Below are positions 1 through 9,207 of a stretch of DNA of 64,000 bases, piece after piece (within the stretch, counting starts at the first letter, position 1; each line of letters opens with the position of its first letter). The stretch comes from Pictodentalium vernedei (taxonomy: Eukaryota > Mollusca > Scaphopoda > Dentaliida > Dentaliidae), in contig CM062289.1 of the NCBI GenBank assembly GCA_031216915.1, positions 60,258,241-60,322,240 on the forward strand. The letters are read 5' to 3'. The notes below the pieces were generated by a model. The model was not told the DNA's origin. It saw only the letters and a program-made list of their open reading frames with translations, and ran no database searches. A program made the translations under genes and the position numbers.

Positions 1-145
1 GAAAAACATTGGAAAACAATGGGACGATATAAACTTCAAACTAAGAGGAGAATGTCAATTAATCCTACTCTTTCTTGGATAAAATATTGTTTAAATTAAT
101 AGGAAGATTTGGATAACGGTTGATCTGGTGAAGGAGGCGACATTT

Positions 146-481
146 TGAGAAGAGTCTCGATGGTCCTAGGAAAGGTAATAATGCAAGTTCGATCCCTGTC
201 CGGGACGACCCGCGTTGTGTTCTTGGGCAAGGAACTTTATTCTGGTTGCCTACATGGGGGCACGACGACGCCGCGTACTAAGGCGTGCTACACGTCGACG
301 GTGCACGTCTTCAACCGCTGTAACCCTGCTTGTGTGGAGCTTGAACAGAGTTGGAATGTTGAGGAGCTTACAGTTGCTCGTCGATGCTCGCTGGTTCTCT
401 CCGGGTACTCCGTCTTACTCCAGCCGTAAAACTGACACGGTCGCGATTAACCATTGTGCATAAGTATGTGGCCTTGAAACA
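146..481 (+). repeat. tRNA-derived SINE, degenerate copy
   Basis: A B-box-like GTTCGATCCCTG near 190 is followed by the core CGTTGTGTTCTTGGGCAAGG, a segment ending CTGCTTGTGTGGAG, and a 3' part (CTCTCCGGGTACTCC, then CCGTAAAACTG) that runs into an AATA tail. The same order of blocks is seen at 51214-51580 and, in part, at 47060-47330, 29722-29864 and 51838-52085. The 5' head is poorly preserved. Short ORFs across it are chance. Confidence 0.75.
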
Positions 482-485
482 CCAA

Positions 486-548
<63 letters not shown>

Positions 549-550
549 AT
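482..550. repeat. (AATA)n microsatellite / retroposon tail
   Basis: An uninterrupted AAAT tetranucleotide run. It is both the 3' tail of the SINE on its left and the junction with a LINE fragment in the opposite orientation on its right, so two retroposons meet tail to tail. Confidence 0.9.
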
Positions 551-836
551 CGGCATATGATGACATGGATTTAGGTTTTAGTTTTCTTTTCAATTCATTA
601 CGGTTACTTAAGTTATGAAATTCGTCGCCCAGATCATTCCATAACCTCGGGTACGCAAACATGGGTAACTTATCCAACGCCCTTGTCCGTTTTTTGTTTA
701 CCCGTAAAAGCTCCAATTGTCTGGTGTTCATATATGATGGGTGGGGAACAAAGTTAATGTAATAATTCAGGGGACTGGGGGAGTTTGTCTTATTTCCAGT
801 CAAATATAAAAACGCAGGCATGGTATATATAGACAA
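551..836 (-). pseudogene. LINE reverse transcriptase C-terminal fragment
   Basis: The minus-strand frame contains a segment of the type RALDKLPMFAYPRLWNDL. This is the conserved region after the thumb in CR1/Jockey-like non-LTR retrotransposon polyproteins, and the 406-codon LINE ORF at 48899-50119 carries an equivalent (LLDKYPIYNYPKLWNDL). The fragment is 5' truncated and runs directly into the tetranucleotide run. It is a dead fragment, not a gene. Confidence 0.7.
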
Positions 837-985
837 TAAACATATAGTGTGTTTTTATATCTGTGTTATACAACGAGTTGAAATATGGTTTATTTTTTCG
901 AGGCTTCGCCGAGAAAAAATAAACCATATTTCAACGACTTGTATACCACAGATATAAAAACACACTATATGTTTATTGTTTTTAT
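830..985. repeat. Long near-perfect palindrome (fold-back)
   Basis: The left arm (AATAAACATATAGTGTG through GAAATATGGTTTATTTTTTC) is mirrored by the right arm (GAAAAAATAAACCATATTTC through CACACTATATGTTTATT) around GAGGCTTCGCC near 904. The arms are about 70 bp with few mismatches. Confidence 0.85.
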
Positions 986-1723
986 CTGATAACAAACAGA
1001 CACCCGTCTCGTGCGTCTACCCGACTTATATATGCTTCCCACGGGCCTCCAAAGAAAACCAGTCTACGAGACAAAAGAAATAGGACAAGACGCATAGAGT
1101 TGTGTCCCTTATATTACACAATCGATGACGGAGATTGTAAAGTGCGATTGCACTTCTTCCATCATGTAACTGCGCTGAAACAAAATAAATTTCAACTATT
1201 TTATTAACAGTAACAAAACGGTGTTTCAGTAGAGTTATTCTTTTTTGACATAGTTCCAGTTTTCTTCCGTGTTTTATGCTGTAGTCCCAATATAACAAAT
1301 AATTTTGCGTTTGTTTACAATTTTTACGAAGTGTTTTTTTTTTCAGGTAGAGCAGACGAACTTTTAATTAGCGCAGTTCCGCGAGTAGTTTTGATCGAGG
1401 CCGTGACTATAAATAGTTCGCAGTCGCCGCATACTAATTACTATTAACATTCAAGTAATTTCTACAATGTTTTGAAGCAAAATTTTAGGTTGCCTTTATT
1501 GAAGCAAAATAAATAAGAAATTACACCATCAGAGGATTTTGACAAAGTGCAATAAGCGTACAATTAAAACCTGCCCTGTGATATAACGATGTTTCATGAA
1601 TGAATGAATGAATGAAAATGGAATTGAAAGAGGTCGCATAAATTATAATTATATACTACACCCGTTGTATATAATTCAAGTATATACAACGGTTGTTATA
1701 CTCTATGGTTATCAGATAAAAAC
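978..1723. repeat. Possible element bounded by 16-bp inverted repeat
   Basis: GTTTTTATCTGATAAC at 978-993 recurs inverted at 1708-1723. The interior is AT-rich with no supported coding frame. It includes an ATGA microsatellite near 1600 and an imperfect hairpin around 1655-1700 (CCGTTGTATATAATT / ATATACAACGG). No target duplication was identified, so this may be chance or part of the neighbouring palindrome. Confidence 0.35.
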
Positions 1724-1751
1724 ATGTCGTTCACTTTAAGAATATTGTCTT

Positions 1752-1935
1752 TTAACCGTTTACCCAATCCGCCCGATAAATATGCAAATTCAGCAGAAAA
1801 ATATTATTTTTCAAAAATTTTTAACAAAACCATATCATATTACCCCTCGCTTGAACGAGCTCGTCGAGCTCGTTCCAACGAGGGGTCATATGATATGGTT
1901 TTGTTGAAATTTTTTAAAAAATTTCAAAAAATGAT
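1752..1935. repeat. TTAA-type palindromic MITE, family A, 3' truncated
   Basis: It begins with TTAACCGTTTACCCAA and contains a long hairpin centred on GAGCTCGTCGAGCTC, with arms reading ACCCCTCG...AACGAGCTCG and the inverse. The same core recurs at 3266-3518 and 52556-52735. The right TTAA end is missing, and the copy abuts a LINE relic. Confidence 0.7.
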
Positions 1936-3035
1936 ATTTAAAATAATAAATTTTGATATCGTCTGCGTTGGGTAAAGAGTTAAGTCAAGAGGGTCTGTGC
2001 GCGAATTGTAATTTTTATTCTTTAAAAATTCGGAGAGAACGCTTCTGTATTTTGTAAAGTTTACTGCTATTGAACTGCTCCAGATATGGATACCGCATAC
2101 AAGATGGCAGTGGAATAGAGCATTGTATAAAGTTTTTAGGCCTTCATGTGGTAATATCATATTTACTTTGTTTAGTGCGTAGCTTCCCATCTGATTTTGG
2201 AGCTGACTTTAGATACGTGGGCTTTGTAAGATAGATTTTCGTCGAGGTGTATATTCAGAAATTTCAAGGTTTGTTCTTCCCTGTGGGGACCTACTCTTTC
2301 GGGTTTTTTGTTGTTTATTGTCAGGAATGACGGTGTTCCTATTATTAGGTGTTGGGTTTATCATCATATATTTTGTTTTAGTTGCATTTAGAACTAACTT
2401 TTTGGCCGAGCACCACTCAAACACTTTGTTGAGTTCATCATTGGTTCGTGCCGTAAGAAGCCCAACGTTCGATGACGATTTATAAGCAGAGGTATCGTCC
2501 GCAAATGAGAGAATATTTAACGATGCTGCGGTGTTGATATCGTTAATATACAACAAAAAATAGTATTGGACCAAATATTGATCCTTCTGGAACACCACAT
2601 GTTATTTCAGCTAAATCACCATATTGGACGTCTTGGTAATTGTTGGATAGATAGCTCCTAAACCAGTTGTTACTTATAAATCTGAATCCACATATTTCCA
2701 GTTTGCAAAACAAGACCTTGTGTTTTATAGTGTAAAAATCCTTAGAGAGATCTAGAAGTGTTGCTAATGTATCACTTGTAGTATCCTTACTGTTTCCCGA
2801 TCCTTAAAAAGTTGCATCACATAATATATAGTAGAGTGAAACTTTCTGAATCCGTATTGATGATGATAGAAAATTTTAATGAATCTAAGTATTTTGTAAT
2901 TCTATTGGACATAAGTTTTTCTAACACACTGGGAAAGGCCGGTGAGATGCTAATGGGTTTGTAATTGTTGAAGTTGTGTTTATCTCCTTCCTGCTTTGTA
3001 AATAGGAATTACTTTACCTGTCTTCGTTTTGAATG
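1936..3035 (-). pseudogene. Decayed non-LTR retrotransposon (RT fragment)
   Basis: On the minus strand, broken frames read through the RT palm (INDINTAASLNILSFADDT, near 2510) and a following SAKKLVLNATKTKYM block. Another frame (1924-2190) carries the downstream ILPHEGLKTLYNALFHCHL segment. The 2600-3010 stretch has frameshifted RT fingers (about IPIYK). At least three frame breaks are visible. It is the same general LINE type as at 48899-50945 but more diverged. Confidence 0.75.
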
Positions 3036-3265
3036 AATATCAAGGTGGATGTGTGCATCCCAAATACAACAAGGATTGCCCAGTATGGTAAAAAAAGGAA
3101 GACCGATAATATAAATTAAATGTGAAACACAGATACGTTCCAAAGAGGCCAGAGAAATTGCCACACCAATGTTGCAAAGTAATACACCAGTGCCATCATA
3201 TGCTATACTATTAAAACAAAACTTACTAACAAAATAAGTTGAATGCCAGGCAGAATGAACATGGC

Positions 3266-3518
3266 TTAACCCTTCACCCAACGTAATGGCCAAAACCGGC
3301 CAGCGCTATTCTCAAAAATCGCCAATTAAGTTTCATTTTTTTTTCATTTTTTTTGTCTCAAAAACATAGGTCATGACCCCTCGTTGGAACGAGCTCGTCG
3401 AGCTCGTTCCAATGAGGGGTCATAACCTATGTTTTTAAGACAAAAAATGAAAAAAATTAGTTATTCAGGAATTGTTTTTGCAAATGTCGTCTGCTTTTCA
3501 TGTTAGGTAAATGGTTAA
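3266..3518. repeat. TTAA-bounded palindromic MITE, family A
   Basis: TTAACCCTTCACCCAAC at the left mirrors GTTAGGTAAATGGTTAA at the right. A central hairpin with arms of about 50 bp (AACATAGGTCATGACCCCTC and its complement) surrounds GAGCTCGTCGAGCTC. TTAA at both ends suggests piggyBac-type mobilisation in trans. There is no coding capacity. Confidence 0.75.
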
Positions 3519-4900
3519 CGGCACAATTCCATCATTATTGCAGGCCTTTACAATAGAGCACTCCGATCAGGTACAACCAAAGTCACATCACGCACCATCA
3601 ACTTGTCAAACTGTAGGAGAAAAATCGAAAACAAATCCAAAGAAAGAGAAAGATAAACTTAAACAAGAAGACAAAAAAAGAAAAAGACACAACCTCGAAA
3701 AAATGACCAAACAAAACCGAAAGCAGAACCTCAAAATATTAGTCAGAGCCAAAGAAGGAAAAACGAAAGATAATTTATTACACACCTGTTCTACGATATC
3801 CCCATTTACTTCAACACTAAACCATGTGGAAAATGAAAATCTGTTCCGCACATATGTGCGGAACGGAAATCGTTGACGGACTATTTTTATAAAGAAGCGA
3901 AATTTCACAGAAATTTTCTACAAATCGTGCAACGCAATTACAATTTGAATCGCTAGCGATATCTGAAAATCGTCCCTTGAGTTCCAATGTGTTTTATGTG
4001 CCAGTGGGCGAAATAGTAACACGGGTTCCCCTCGCAAATTCGGTTGGTGATAACATGTTATTAGTGTTGATAGTTGTCAACTGACTTGATGAGTGTCCTT
4101 CTGGTAATTGTTGTTTTTTTTTTATAGACGTGAAGGCGTGTAATAAACACAGAACGACTCACGCGTGCGAAATAATTAATCGATATGGAACTAGCGCCAT
4201 CGCCTGTGGCCTCTCGTTCTATCCTTCAGCACCGGTACTCGTGCCATATCGATTAACCCATTCACACGCGTGTGTCGTTCAGTGTATGAGAGTTTTGAAA
4301 TCGTAATTCGAATTTCCGGAAGTGACCCAATGAAGCACAACCAACGCCAATCCACCCGACAACGAAGAGAAGGTGTATGTCGCTCTTTAATTTACTAAAC
4401 CACTCAATTAAGCATATTCAGTCGCTCGTTTTTAATGATATATAGCATAAACAATGAAGTGACGTAACAATATCAATAATTTGCGATAAATTCTTCAGTT
4501 GTACAACAGATACAAAATACAATTTCAAACAAATGCAACGTATTTTATTTTTTGACGTCAACCCAAAGAATGACCATAACGGTTGAGAAATTCCTCGGGC
4601 GGCACGAACGACATTTTAAGATATGGCTTTTTTGTGGAGATTGTATTCCCAAAATGTCGAAAGGATGAGGCTTAAAACAGCTAGTGTACACTAGTGTATA
4701 ACTTGGGGGTACGAGGGCAGCCCCCATCAGACACCCTGTATTTCGTCTCATAAACGACCCTAGCTGCCTCCATACTAGCATTCCAGAGAGTCATAGTGCC
4801 ACAACCCTATCCCATTATCCTGGCCAGTCAATGAAGGTTCACTCCGAGTTCACTCCTGAAATTACCAAAAAGAAATCTAAAAAACGATATCATGGAAATA
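3519..4900. other. Non-coding interval with one imperfect palindrome
   Basis: No supported gene. A lysine-rich open frame at 3511-3876 is low-complexity and lacks any recognisable motif. At 4147-4286 an imperfect inverted repeat (ACGACTCACGCGTG / CACGCGTGTGTCGT, with AATCGATATGG / CCATATCGATT inside) suggests another small fold-back element. Confidence 0.5.
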
Positions 4901-5156
4901 CAGTACGTGGAGAGTGTATTATCATTAAATCACCCGCAGAGTGGAGATTCAACCCGAGCAATAATTGCAAATTTGTTGCAAAGCATAACCATCACAAGCA
5001 AAGTTCCAGCCAATGGACCTCCGGGTTAAACCCGGACGTCCATTGGCTGAAACTTTGCTTGTGTTTTTTGTCTATATGTACAGAATATGAAAGTGATACT
5101 TTGGGTGATACTCCACTCCGCGGGTGTTTTAGTTACAATTCACACTCCACGTACTG
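4901..5156. mobile_element. TA-flanked palindromic MITE, copy 1
   Basis: Terminal inverted repeats CAGTACGTGGAGAGTG / CACTCCACGTACTG are flanked by TA on both sides. Inside is a near-perfect palindrome centred on GACCTCCGGGTTAAACCCGG. Two further copies lie at 23548-23804 and 47435-47691. The TA duplication and CAGT start fit a Tc1/mariner-superfamily MITE. There is no transposase. Confidence 0.85.
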
Positions 5157-5815
5157 TACTATCACTAACTCTGTGTTTTTGTTATTCCTGCCAGGGTGTG
5201 GCAGGATTCTACAATTTTTACTTGACCACACCCGTTAAAATGCGTAATTCATACATAAATTGTAACTGTAGTCCGCTGACGTTCGCGTAGTAACGAACGA
5301 AATTTGTGTGTTGGTTTGACCAAGCGTTCCTACGAGAACATGGTATCTAAGGTACACAGTAGCATAGAAACGGCGTTCATACAGGAACACCTATGTGAGT
5401 GTTAGCTTCACTTGCAACCCGAGGTCGCAAGCTACTGGCGTCCTCTTCTTGTGCCTATCATATTTAAATGGTATCTTGTTTTTATAACACTGCTGACTGG
5501 CGTTCATGTAGGAACGGTAGACTATGAGTCACACTACACTGACGCACTAACTAGCCTGTTGAAAAACAAATCGTATACTGATTTGAGGTTATTCAATATG
5601 CTTTCCAGGCTTGTAAACAGGTCTTCCGTAGACCCTTTGTGGGGTACCAGGTCAGACCCACAGATCCCCGTATTTCACCTCAAAAACGACCAAAGCTGCC
5701 TCGGGGACAGTCGCCGAGAAAAGGCCTGGCTGGTTTTTTTTTGTTCGAACAACCCGAGTCACCTATTTAGAGAAATGAATCCCTTTGGTATATAGTAAGA
5801 GAGAGCAAAAACACA
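5157..5815. other. Spacer with three GCGTTC...GGAAC motifs
   Basis: No supported gene. A 127-codon open frame at 5412-5795 shows no recognisable motif. A 16-bp imperfectly palindromic motif, GCGTTCnTAnnnGAAC-like, occurs at 5324-5339, 5373-5388 and 5500-5515, upstream of the 98-codon ORF. It could be regulatory or a terminal-repeat remnant of the older element. Confidence 0.4.
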
Positions 5816-6112
5816 ATGTTTCCAGCTGATGTCGATTTTGACAAAGTGGAGAATACGCCAGCTATCAAATTGGCTGAGCTACCACAGGGTATCTATAGCA
5901 TCGAAGGGAACAGAGAGCTAAAAACCCACTATGGCGATGCACTGATTTTAACACTAAATGCAGCCACTGGTGAAAAAATTGAGGCGTGGGCTAATGACAG
6001 GGTGATAAAACAATTAGCCAAACAACCCAACGCTAACTATTTGTGCTATTATGGGTTCAAGGTCAGCCAGAAAAACAAGGCACATGAGTACCACAGCTTC
6101 GACTTACTGTAA
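5816..6112 (+). CDS. Small protein of unknown function (98 aa), possible relic of older Polinton-like element
   Basis: A complete ATG-to-stop frame of 98 codons. The predicted product is soluble, with alternating beta-prone stretches (GIYSIEGNRELKT, DALILTLNAATGEKIEAWA, NYLCYYGFKVSQK) and no membrane segment. This looks like a compact beta-barrel such as an OB-fold, but that is inference; no catalytic motif is present. It lies 25 bp outside the TACCTC target duplication, so it is not part of the 15.8-kb provirus. Because a second set of decayed Polinton-type genes lies on the other side of the provirus, this ORF may be a surviving gene of the element into which the provirus integrated. Its open frame amid surrounding decay argues for recent coding function or chance. 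Confidence 0.55.
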   Translation: MFPADVDFDKVENTPAIKLAELPQGIYSIEGNRELKTHYGDALILTLNAATGEKIEAWANDRVIKQLAKQPNANYLCYYGFKVSQKNKAHEYHSFDLL

Positions 6113-6137
6113 GAATATATAAAAATACCGTTCACGT

Positions 6138-6143
6138 TACCTC
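6138..6143. repeat. Target site duplication TACCTC (left)
   Basis: TACCTC directly precedes the first base of the left inverted repeat and recurs at 21905-21910 immediately after the right one. A 6-bp duplication is the hallmark of Polinton/Maverick integration. Confidence 0.92.
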
Positions 6144-6568
6144 AGTAGGTATAAAAGGCCGATATACGACCACTCGTACATGTACGTGTACAACATACGC
6201 ACACGATGCGTTCACCAACGTGGAATTCGGTGTTAAATCACACGCTTGTTCACAAAAACTGTACATGGTCTTGAATCGGCTCATGTACAGTCAGTGACTC
6301 CTAGATCGCGCTTTTAGCGTTCAAATACTCGTGGTGAACGCATCATGTGCGTGTGTTGTACATCTTCAGTTGTATCGTGTACGTGATTTTTGATCTACGT
6401 TCGCATCGCAGACCAGACCCATCGATCCATCGTCGGCGACCGCGATCAAAAGCAAAAGATTCTGGGTCATCATCAAAAAACAGTTTTTGCAACTCTAGAT
6501 CAGCGGTCCAGAATCGGCAATTGCTTTGGTACAGATGGTCCAAAACTCTCTCTCGTTTTTGAGGCGGT
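6144..6568 (+). repeat. Left terminal inverted repeat of provirus
   Basis: Matches the inverse of 21480-21904 over its whole length with scattered substitutions. It begins AGTAGGTATAAAAGGCC. Each TIR contains its own internal inverted repeats: GTACAACATACGCACACGAT near 6188 against the inverse at 6331-6361, and CTGTACATG / CATGTACAG near 6260-6290. A single TIR can therefore fold into a nested hairpin. Short ORFs inside are mirrored in both TIRs and are not considered genes. Confidence 0.93.
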
Positions 6569-6685
6569 CACGTTTTTGATTGATATAAATATAGAGGAGA
6601 AAAAAATATAAATAAATAGTTATTTAGAAAAATAAATATATCAAATCGAATAGATAATTAAAAAAAAAAAAAAAATACGTAAATC
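6569..6685 (+). promoter_or_regulatory. AT-rich promoter region of first rightward gene
   Basis: Contains TATAAATATAGAGGAGAAAA near 6584, the same TATA-then-GAGA-then-A-rich layout found before the next two genes, followed by poly-A up to the ATG at 6686. Confidence 0.5.
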
Positions 6686-7060
6686 ATGAGCGCTTCCGAG
6701 ATGATTAGAGCGAGGTTTCTTTTAAACATGCTGATGAGAGCATACGCAATCTGCGTGAACGAACAACGACGTCCCATCTTGTTAGAACGATGCGTCGGAT
6801 GTCGGGATCATCTAGACTTCGATCACGAGGATCATTCGTGTCTGACGATGGAAAGGGAAGATATGGTCGTCATGTATTTCGAACCGGCGTTCGAACGCGT
6901 TAAATTCGACGATGTGATCACGTTTTGGAAGAGATTAGTCTTCTGTAAGAATCGAGACAGGCCCACAGATTCGGAAGAACTGAAATTGGCGCGTAGAAGT
7001 TTGACTTTAGAAGACAAGGGATGCATCAAGAAATTATTGCTGAACGAAGCATACGTCTAA
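6686..7060 (+). CDS. Conserved-type small provirus protein with possible zinc knuckle (124 aa)
   Basis: First rightward gene inside the left TIR, with ATG after a poly-A leader. The product is 124 residues with no membrane segment. A cluster CVGCRDHLDFDHEDHSC (about residues 36-52) provides two cysteines in CxxC spacing, several histidines and a third cysteine, which could bind zinc. The rest is mixed helical (start MSASEMIRARFLLNMLMRAY). I do not recognise a characterised family. Position next to the TIR and at the head of the membrane-protein/capsid gene row suggests an early or virion-associated role, which is inference only. Overall composition matches the other provirus genes. Confidence 0.8.
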   Translation: MSASEMIRARFLLNMLMRAYAICVNEQRRPILLERCVGCRDHLDFDHEDHSCLTMEREDMVVMYFEPAFERVKFDDVITFWKRLVFCKNRDRPTDSEELKLARRSLTLEDKGCIKKLLLNEAYV

Positions 7061-7168
7061 GTTTTGTTTTTCGTTGATATAAAAATAAGGGAGAGTAGAA
7101 AATAAAAAAAATAATAAATACACACATAAATTTTTTATCTAATATTAGAAAGAAAAAACACAAAAAAA
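7061..7168 (+). promoter_or_regulatory. AT-rich spacer with TATA/GAGA promoter-like motif
   Basis: GATATAAAAATAAGGGAGAG is followed by AAAATAAA. It could serve as both the polyadenylation signal (AATAAA) of the upstream gene and the promoter of the next. Confidence 0.45.
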
Positions 7169-7597
7169 ATGAGAACCAGAAATAATCCGACGTTAGTAGA
7201 CGACGAGGACGAGAAGCCGAATGGTGTTTTGCCGACGGCGCCGTCGCTAGAAGAAAGAGAAAGAGGAGAGAGGTATCGCATCGATCAAATCAATAGAATC
7301 CAAGAGTATCTGACTCGAGAGAGAGATTCTCGTCGTTCCCTCAAGAAGAAGTATTCGCGTTTCGTGAAATTCGTCAACGGGATCGACACGACACTCATCA
7401 CGATTTCCATGGGTTTACACGCGGCCGGCATCGGATTGTTGTCGACCGCGGTCGCCATTCCGATCGTGTTGACCGTGGAAGGAGTGGCCCTCGCCGCCGG
7501 ATTGTTCAGCACAGTCGGAAACCTTTTGAGTAGGAAATTATATCTGAAGGCTAGGAAACACGACAAGATTCGCGTCTTGGCCGACTCCAAGATTTGA
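7169..7597 (+). CDS. Membrane protein with hydrophobic hairpin (142 aa)
   Basis: ATG follows a poly-A leader. Residues 1-70 are hydrophilic and charged, with a likely helical basic stretch (RERDSRRSLKKKYSRFVKF). Residues 73-118 form two adjoining Gly/Ala/Val-rich hydrophobic segments (LITISMGLHAAGIGLLSTAV and IVLTVEGVALAAGLFSTVG), consistent with a helical hairpin in a membrane. A short basic tail ends the protein. The open frame stops soon after the second hydrophobic segment, so the C-terminus may be shorter than in relatives; this needs alignment. It lies between the small zinc-knuckle-like gene and the capsid gene on the same strand, consistent with a virion or membrane-associated protein. 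Confidence 0.8.
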   Translation: MRTRNNPTLVDDEDEKPNGVLPTAPSLEERERGERYRIDQINRIQEYLTRERDSRRSLKKKYSRFVKFVNGIDTTLITISMGLHAAGIGLLSTAVAIPIVLTVEGVALAAGLFSTVGNLLSRKLYLKARKHDKIRVLADSKI

Positions 7598-7610
7598 CAT
7601 TTTCTTGTTT

Positions 7611-7739
7611 ACACACACATATATATATAAGAGAGAAAAAAAATAAATAATAATAAAAAATAATTAAAAACTATTTTTTTAGATAAAGAAAAGCAAGTGA
7701 ATTAATAAACAAAAAAAAACAAACTAAAAATCCTTTAAA
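7611..7739 (+). promoter_or_regulatory. Capsid gene promoter region
   Basis: ATATATATATAAGAGAGAAA near 7619 is a clear instance of the provirus motif TATATATAA + AGA + A-rich. It is followed by AATAAATAATAA and a 50-bp A-rich leader to ATG 7740. Confidence 0.55.
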
Positions 7740-9008
7740 ATGACAAATATACTAGATATAGCACAAAGCATAGTGAAAGATATAAGTATTCAAGAAAATG
7801 AGGTTCACGAACCGGTAACCGGAACGAGTTTGAACAATGCGGGAGAGATAAGAATCAACGTCGAAACTCAAGATCTATTCGTACATCCTAGCGAGAGTTA
7901 CATAGTGGTGCAGGGACGTCTCACCAAGGAAGATGGGAGCGACTACGCCGACGACGACATGGTCACTCTCGCCAATAATGGCATCATGCATCTATTCAGT
8001 AACATAAAATACATGCTATCCGGACAAGAGATAGAATCTGTTTTTCATCCTGGTCAGGCCACCACGATGTTCGGACTCTTGACGTATCCTGATGATTTTT
8101 CGAAATCCAGAGGACTTAATCAGTTGTGGGTGAAAGACACCGTCGGCCCTGCTAGCGCCGGCGCCGCCACGATATTCGACTACGTCGTCAAGACGTCCAG
8201 ACCTAAAGGAACGTTTTCGTTCAGGATACCTTTGAAACACATCTTTGGATTCGCGGACGATTACAACAAGATCATGTACGGATTCAAACACAATCTGACG
8301 TTGATTCGAAAAGGAAACGACGATGCAATAGTGAAACTCGCCGCGACCAATGCGGGTAAGATAACTCTACACAAGATATCGTGGTTCGTTCCACACGTGG
8401 AGCCTACGACGGATGAGAAAATGCATCTCTACAAGATTATACAATCCAAGAGTAAATTACCCGTGGGATTTAGAATGAGACAGTGTGACACGGCTAGCAT
8501 TCCTCCCTCCACGAATCACTTCGATTGGAGATTGACGGTGAAATCCGCTTCTGAGAGACCGCGTTTCATCGTGGTAGCGTTTCAGACCGATAGGGACGGG
8601 TCTCAGGAAAAGAATGCGTCGCTGTTCGGTCACTGCAATTTGAGAAACATGCAAGTGTTTCTGAACGCCACGAGATATCCGGCAATCGATTACAACGCGT
8701 TGTTCGACAAGAACGATTTCTGCAGGCTGTACGGCGACGCTGCTGATTTTAGAAAGAAGTATCACGGTCTAGATGAATTGATGAGCAACCCTAACATATC
8801 TCCCTGCGAATACAAGTCGATGTATCCCATGTTCGTATTCGACGTCAGTAAACAGAGTGAACGACTCAAGAGTAGCGTCTTAGACATTCAGATCAAGATG
8901 CAATTCGATAGGAATGTGCCGAGAAAAACCGAAGCCTTCACCCTGGTTCTGTCGGACAGAGAATTACAATTCGAATCGGATGGAAATAAGATGTCGATCA
9001 TTCGATGA
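7740..9008 (+). CDS. Major capsid protein, double-jelly-roll type (422 aa)
   Basis: The 422-residue product is almost entirely beta-prone and lacks membrane or signal segments. After an N-terminal arm comes an ETQDLFVHPSESYIVVQG strand pair. Then LANNGIMHLFSNIKYMLSG (about residues 77-95) and FHPGQATTMFGLL match the N-terminal jelly-roll pattern of D13/Polinton-type major capsid proteins (asparagine, 'LF', strand with 'G', then a helical segment). The second half has a KHIFGFADDYNKIMYG block and a final strand-rich barrel (YKSMYPMFVFDVSKQSE, then LVLSDRELQFESDGNKM). Length is in the range of compact double-jelly-roll capsid proteins and shorter than many Polinton ones. The packaging ATPase, penton-type protein and protease genes in the same element support the assignment. 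The frame is intact. Confidence 0.8.
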   Translation: MTNILDIAQSIVKDISIQENEVHEPVTGTSLNNAGEIRINVETQDLFVHPSESYIVVQGRLTKEDGSDYADDDMVTLANNGIMHLFSNIKYMLSGQEIESVFHPGQATTMFGLLTYPDDFSKSRGLNQLWVKDTVGPASAGAATIFDYVVKTSRPKGTFSFRIPLKHIFGFADDYNKIMYGFKHNLTLIRKGNDDAIVKLAATNAGKITLHKISWFVPHVEPTTDEKMHLYKIIQSKSKLPVGFRMRQCDTASIPPSTNHFDWRLTVKSASERPRFIVVAFQTDRDGSQEKNASLFGHCNLRNMQVFLNATRYPAIDYNALFDKNDFCRLYGDAADFRKKYHGLDELMSNPNISPCEYKSMYPMFVFDVSKQSERLKSSVLDIQIKMQFDRNVPRKTEAFTLVLSDRELQFESDGNKMSIIR

Positions 9009-9207
9009 GAGACGAGTGTGTGAAAAAAAAAAAGAAAAAAAAGAAAAAAAAAAGAAAAGTAATGTGTGATTAATAAAAAAAAAAAAAACCAAAAAAAACT
9101 AATGAGATATAGAGAACATCTCTCTATATCTCATTATTTTTTTTTTTTGTGTTTTAATAATCACACATTATTTTTTTTTTTTTTTAATTCATTATTTTTC
9201 CACGCGT
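9009..9207. terminator. Convergent-gene hairpin (capsid / fibre 3' ends)
   Basis: Between the stop of the rightward capsid gene and the stop of the leftward fibre gene lies a nested inverted repeat. The inner stem is AATGAGATATAGAGA / TCTCTATATCTCATT and the outer stem is TAATGTGTGATTA / TAATAATCACACATTA, within A/T tracts containing AATAAA-like signals on both strands. The AATGAGAT core recurs at the other convergent pair (15838-15892). Confidence 0.7.

Noticed and set aside
368-556. LFIY-repeat open frame
   Set aside because: Translation of an AATA microsatellite.
3511-3876. Lysine-rich open frame of 121 codons
   Set aside because: Low-complexity composition, no motif, starts inside the end of a TTAA MITE.
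5412-5795. 127-codon ORF with hydrophobic start (possible secreted protein)
   Set aside because: No conserved motif; it overlaps the region of repeated GCGTTC motifs and has unremarkable codon pattern.
6347-6611. Overlapping ORFs inside the left TIR
   Set aside because: Same frames appear mirrored in the right TIR, with several phases open at once; more likely structural repeat than genes.
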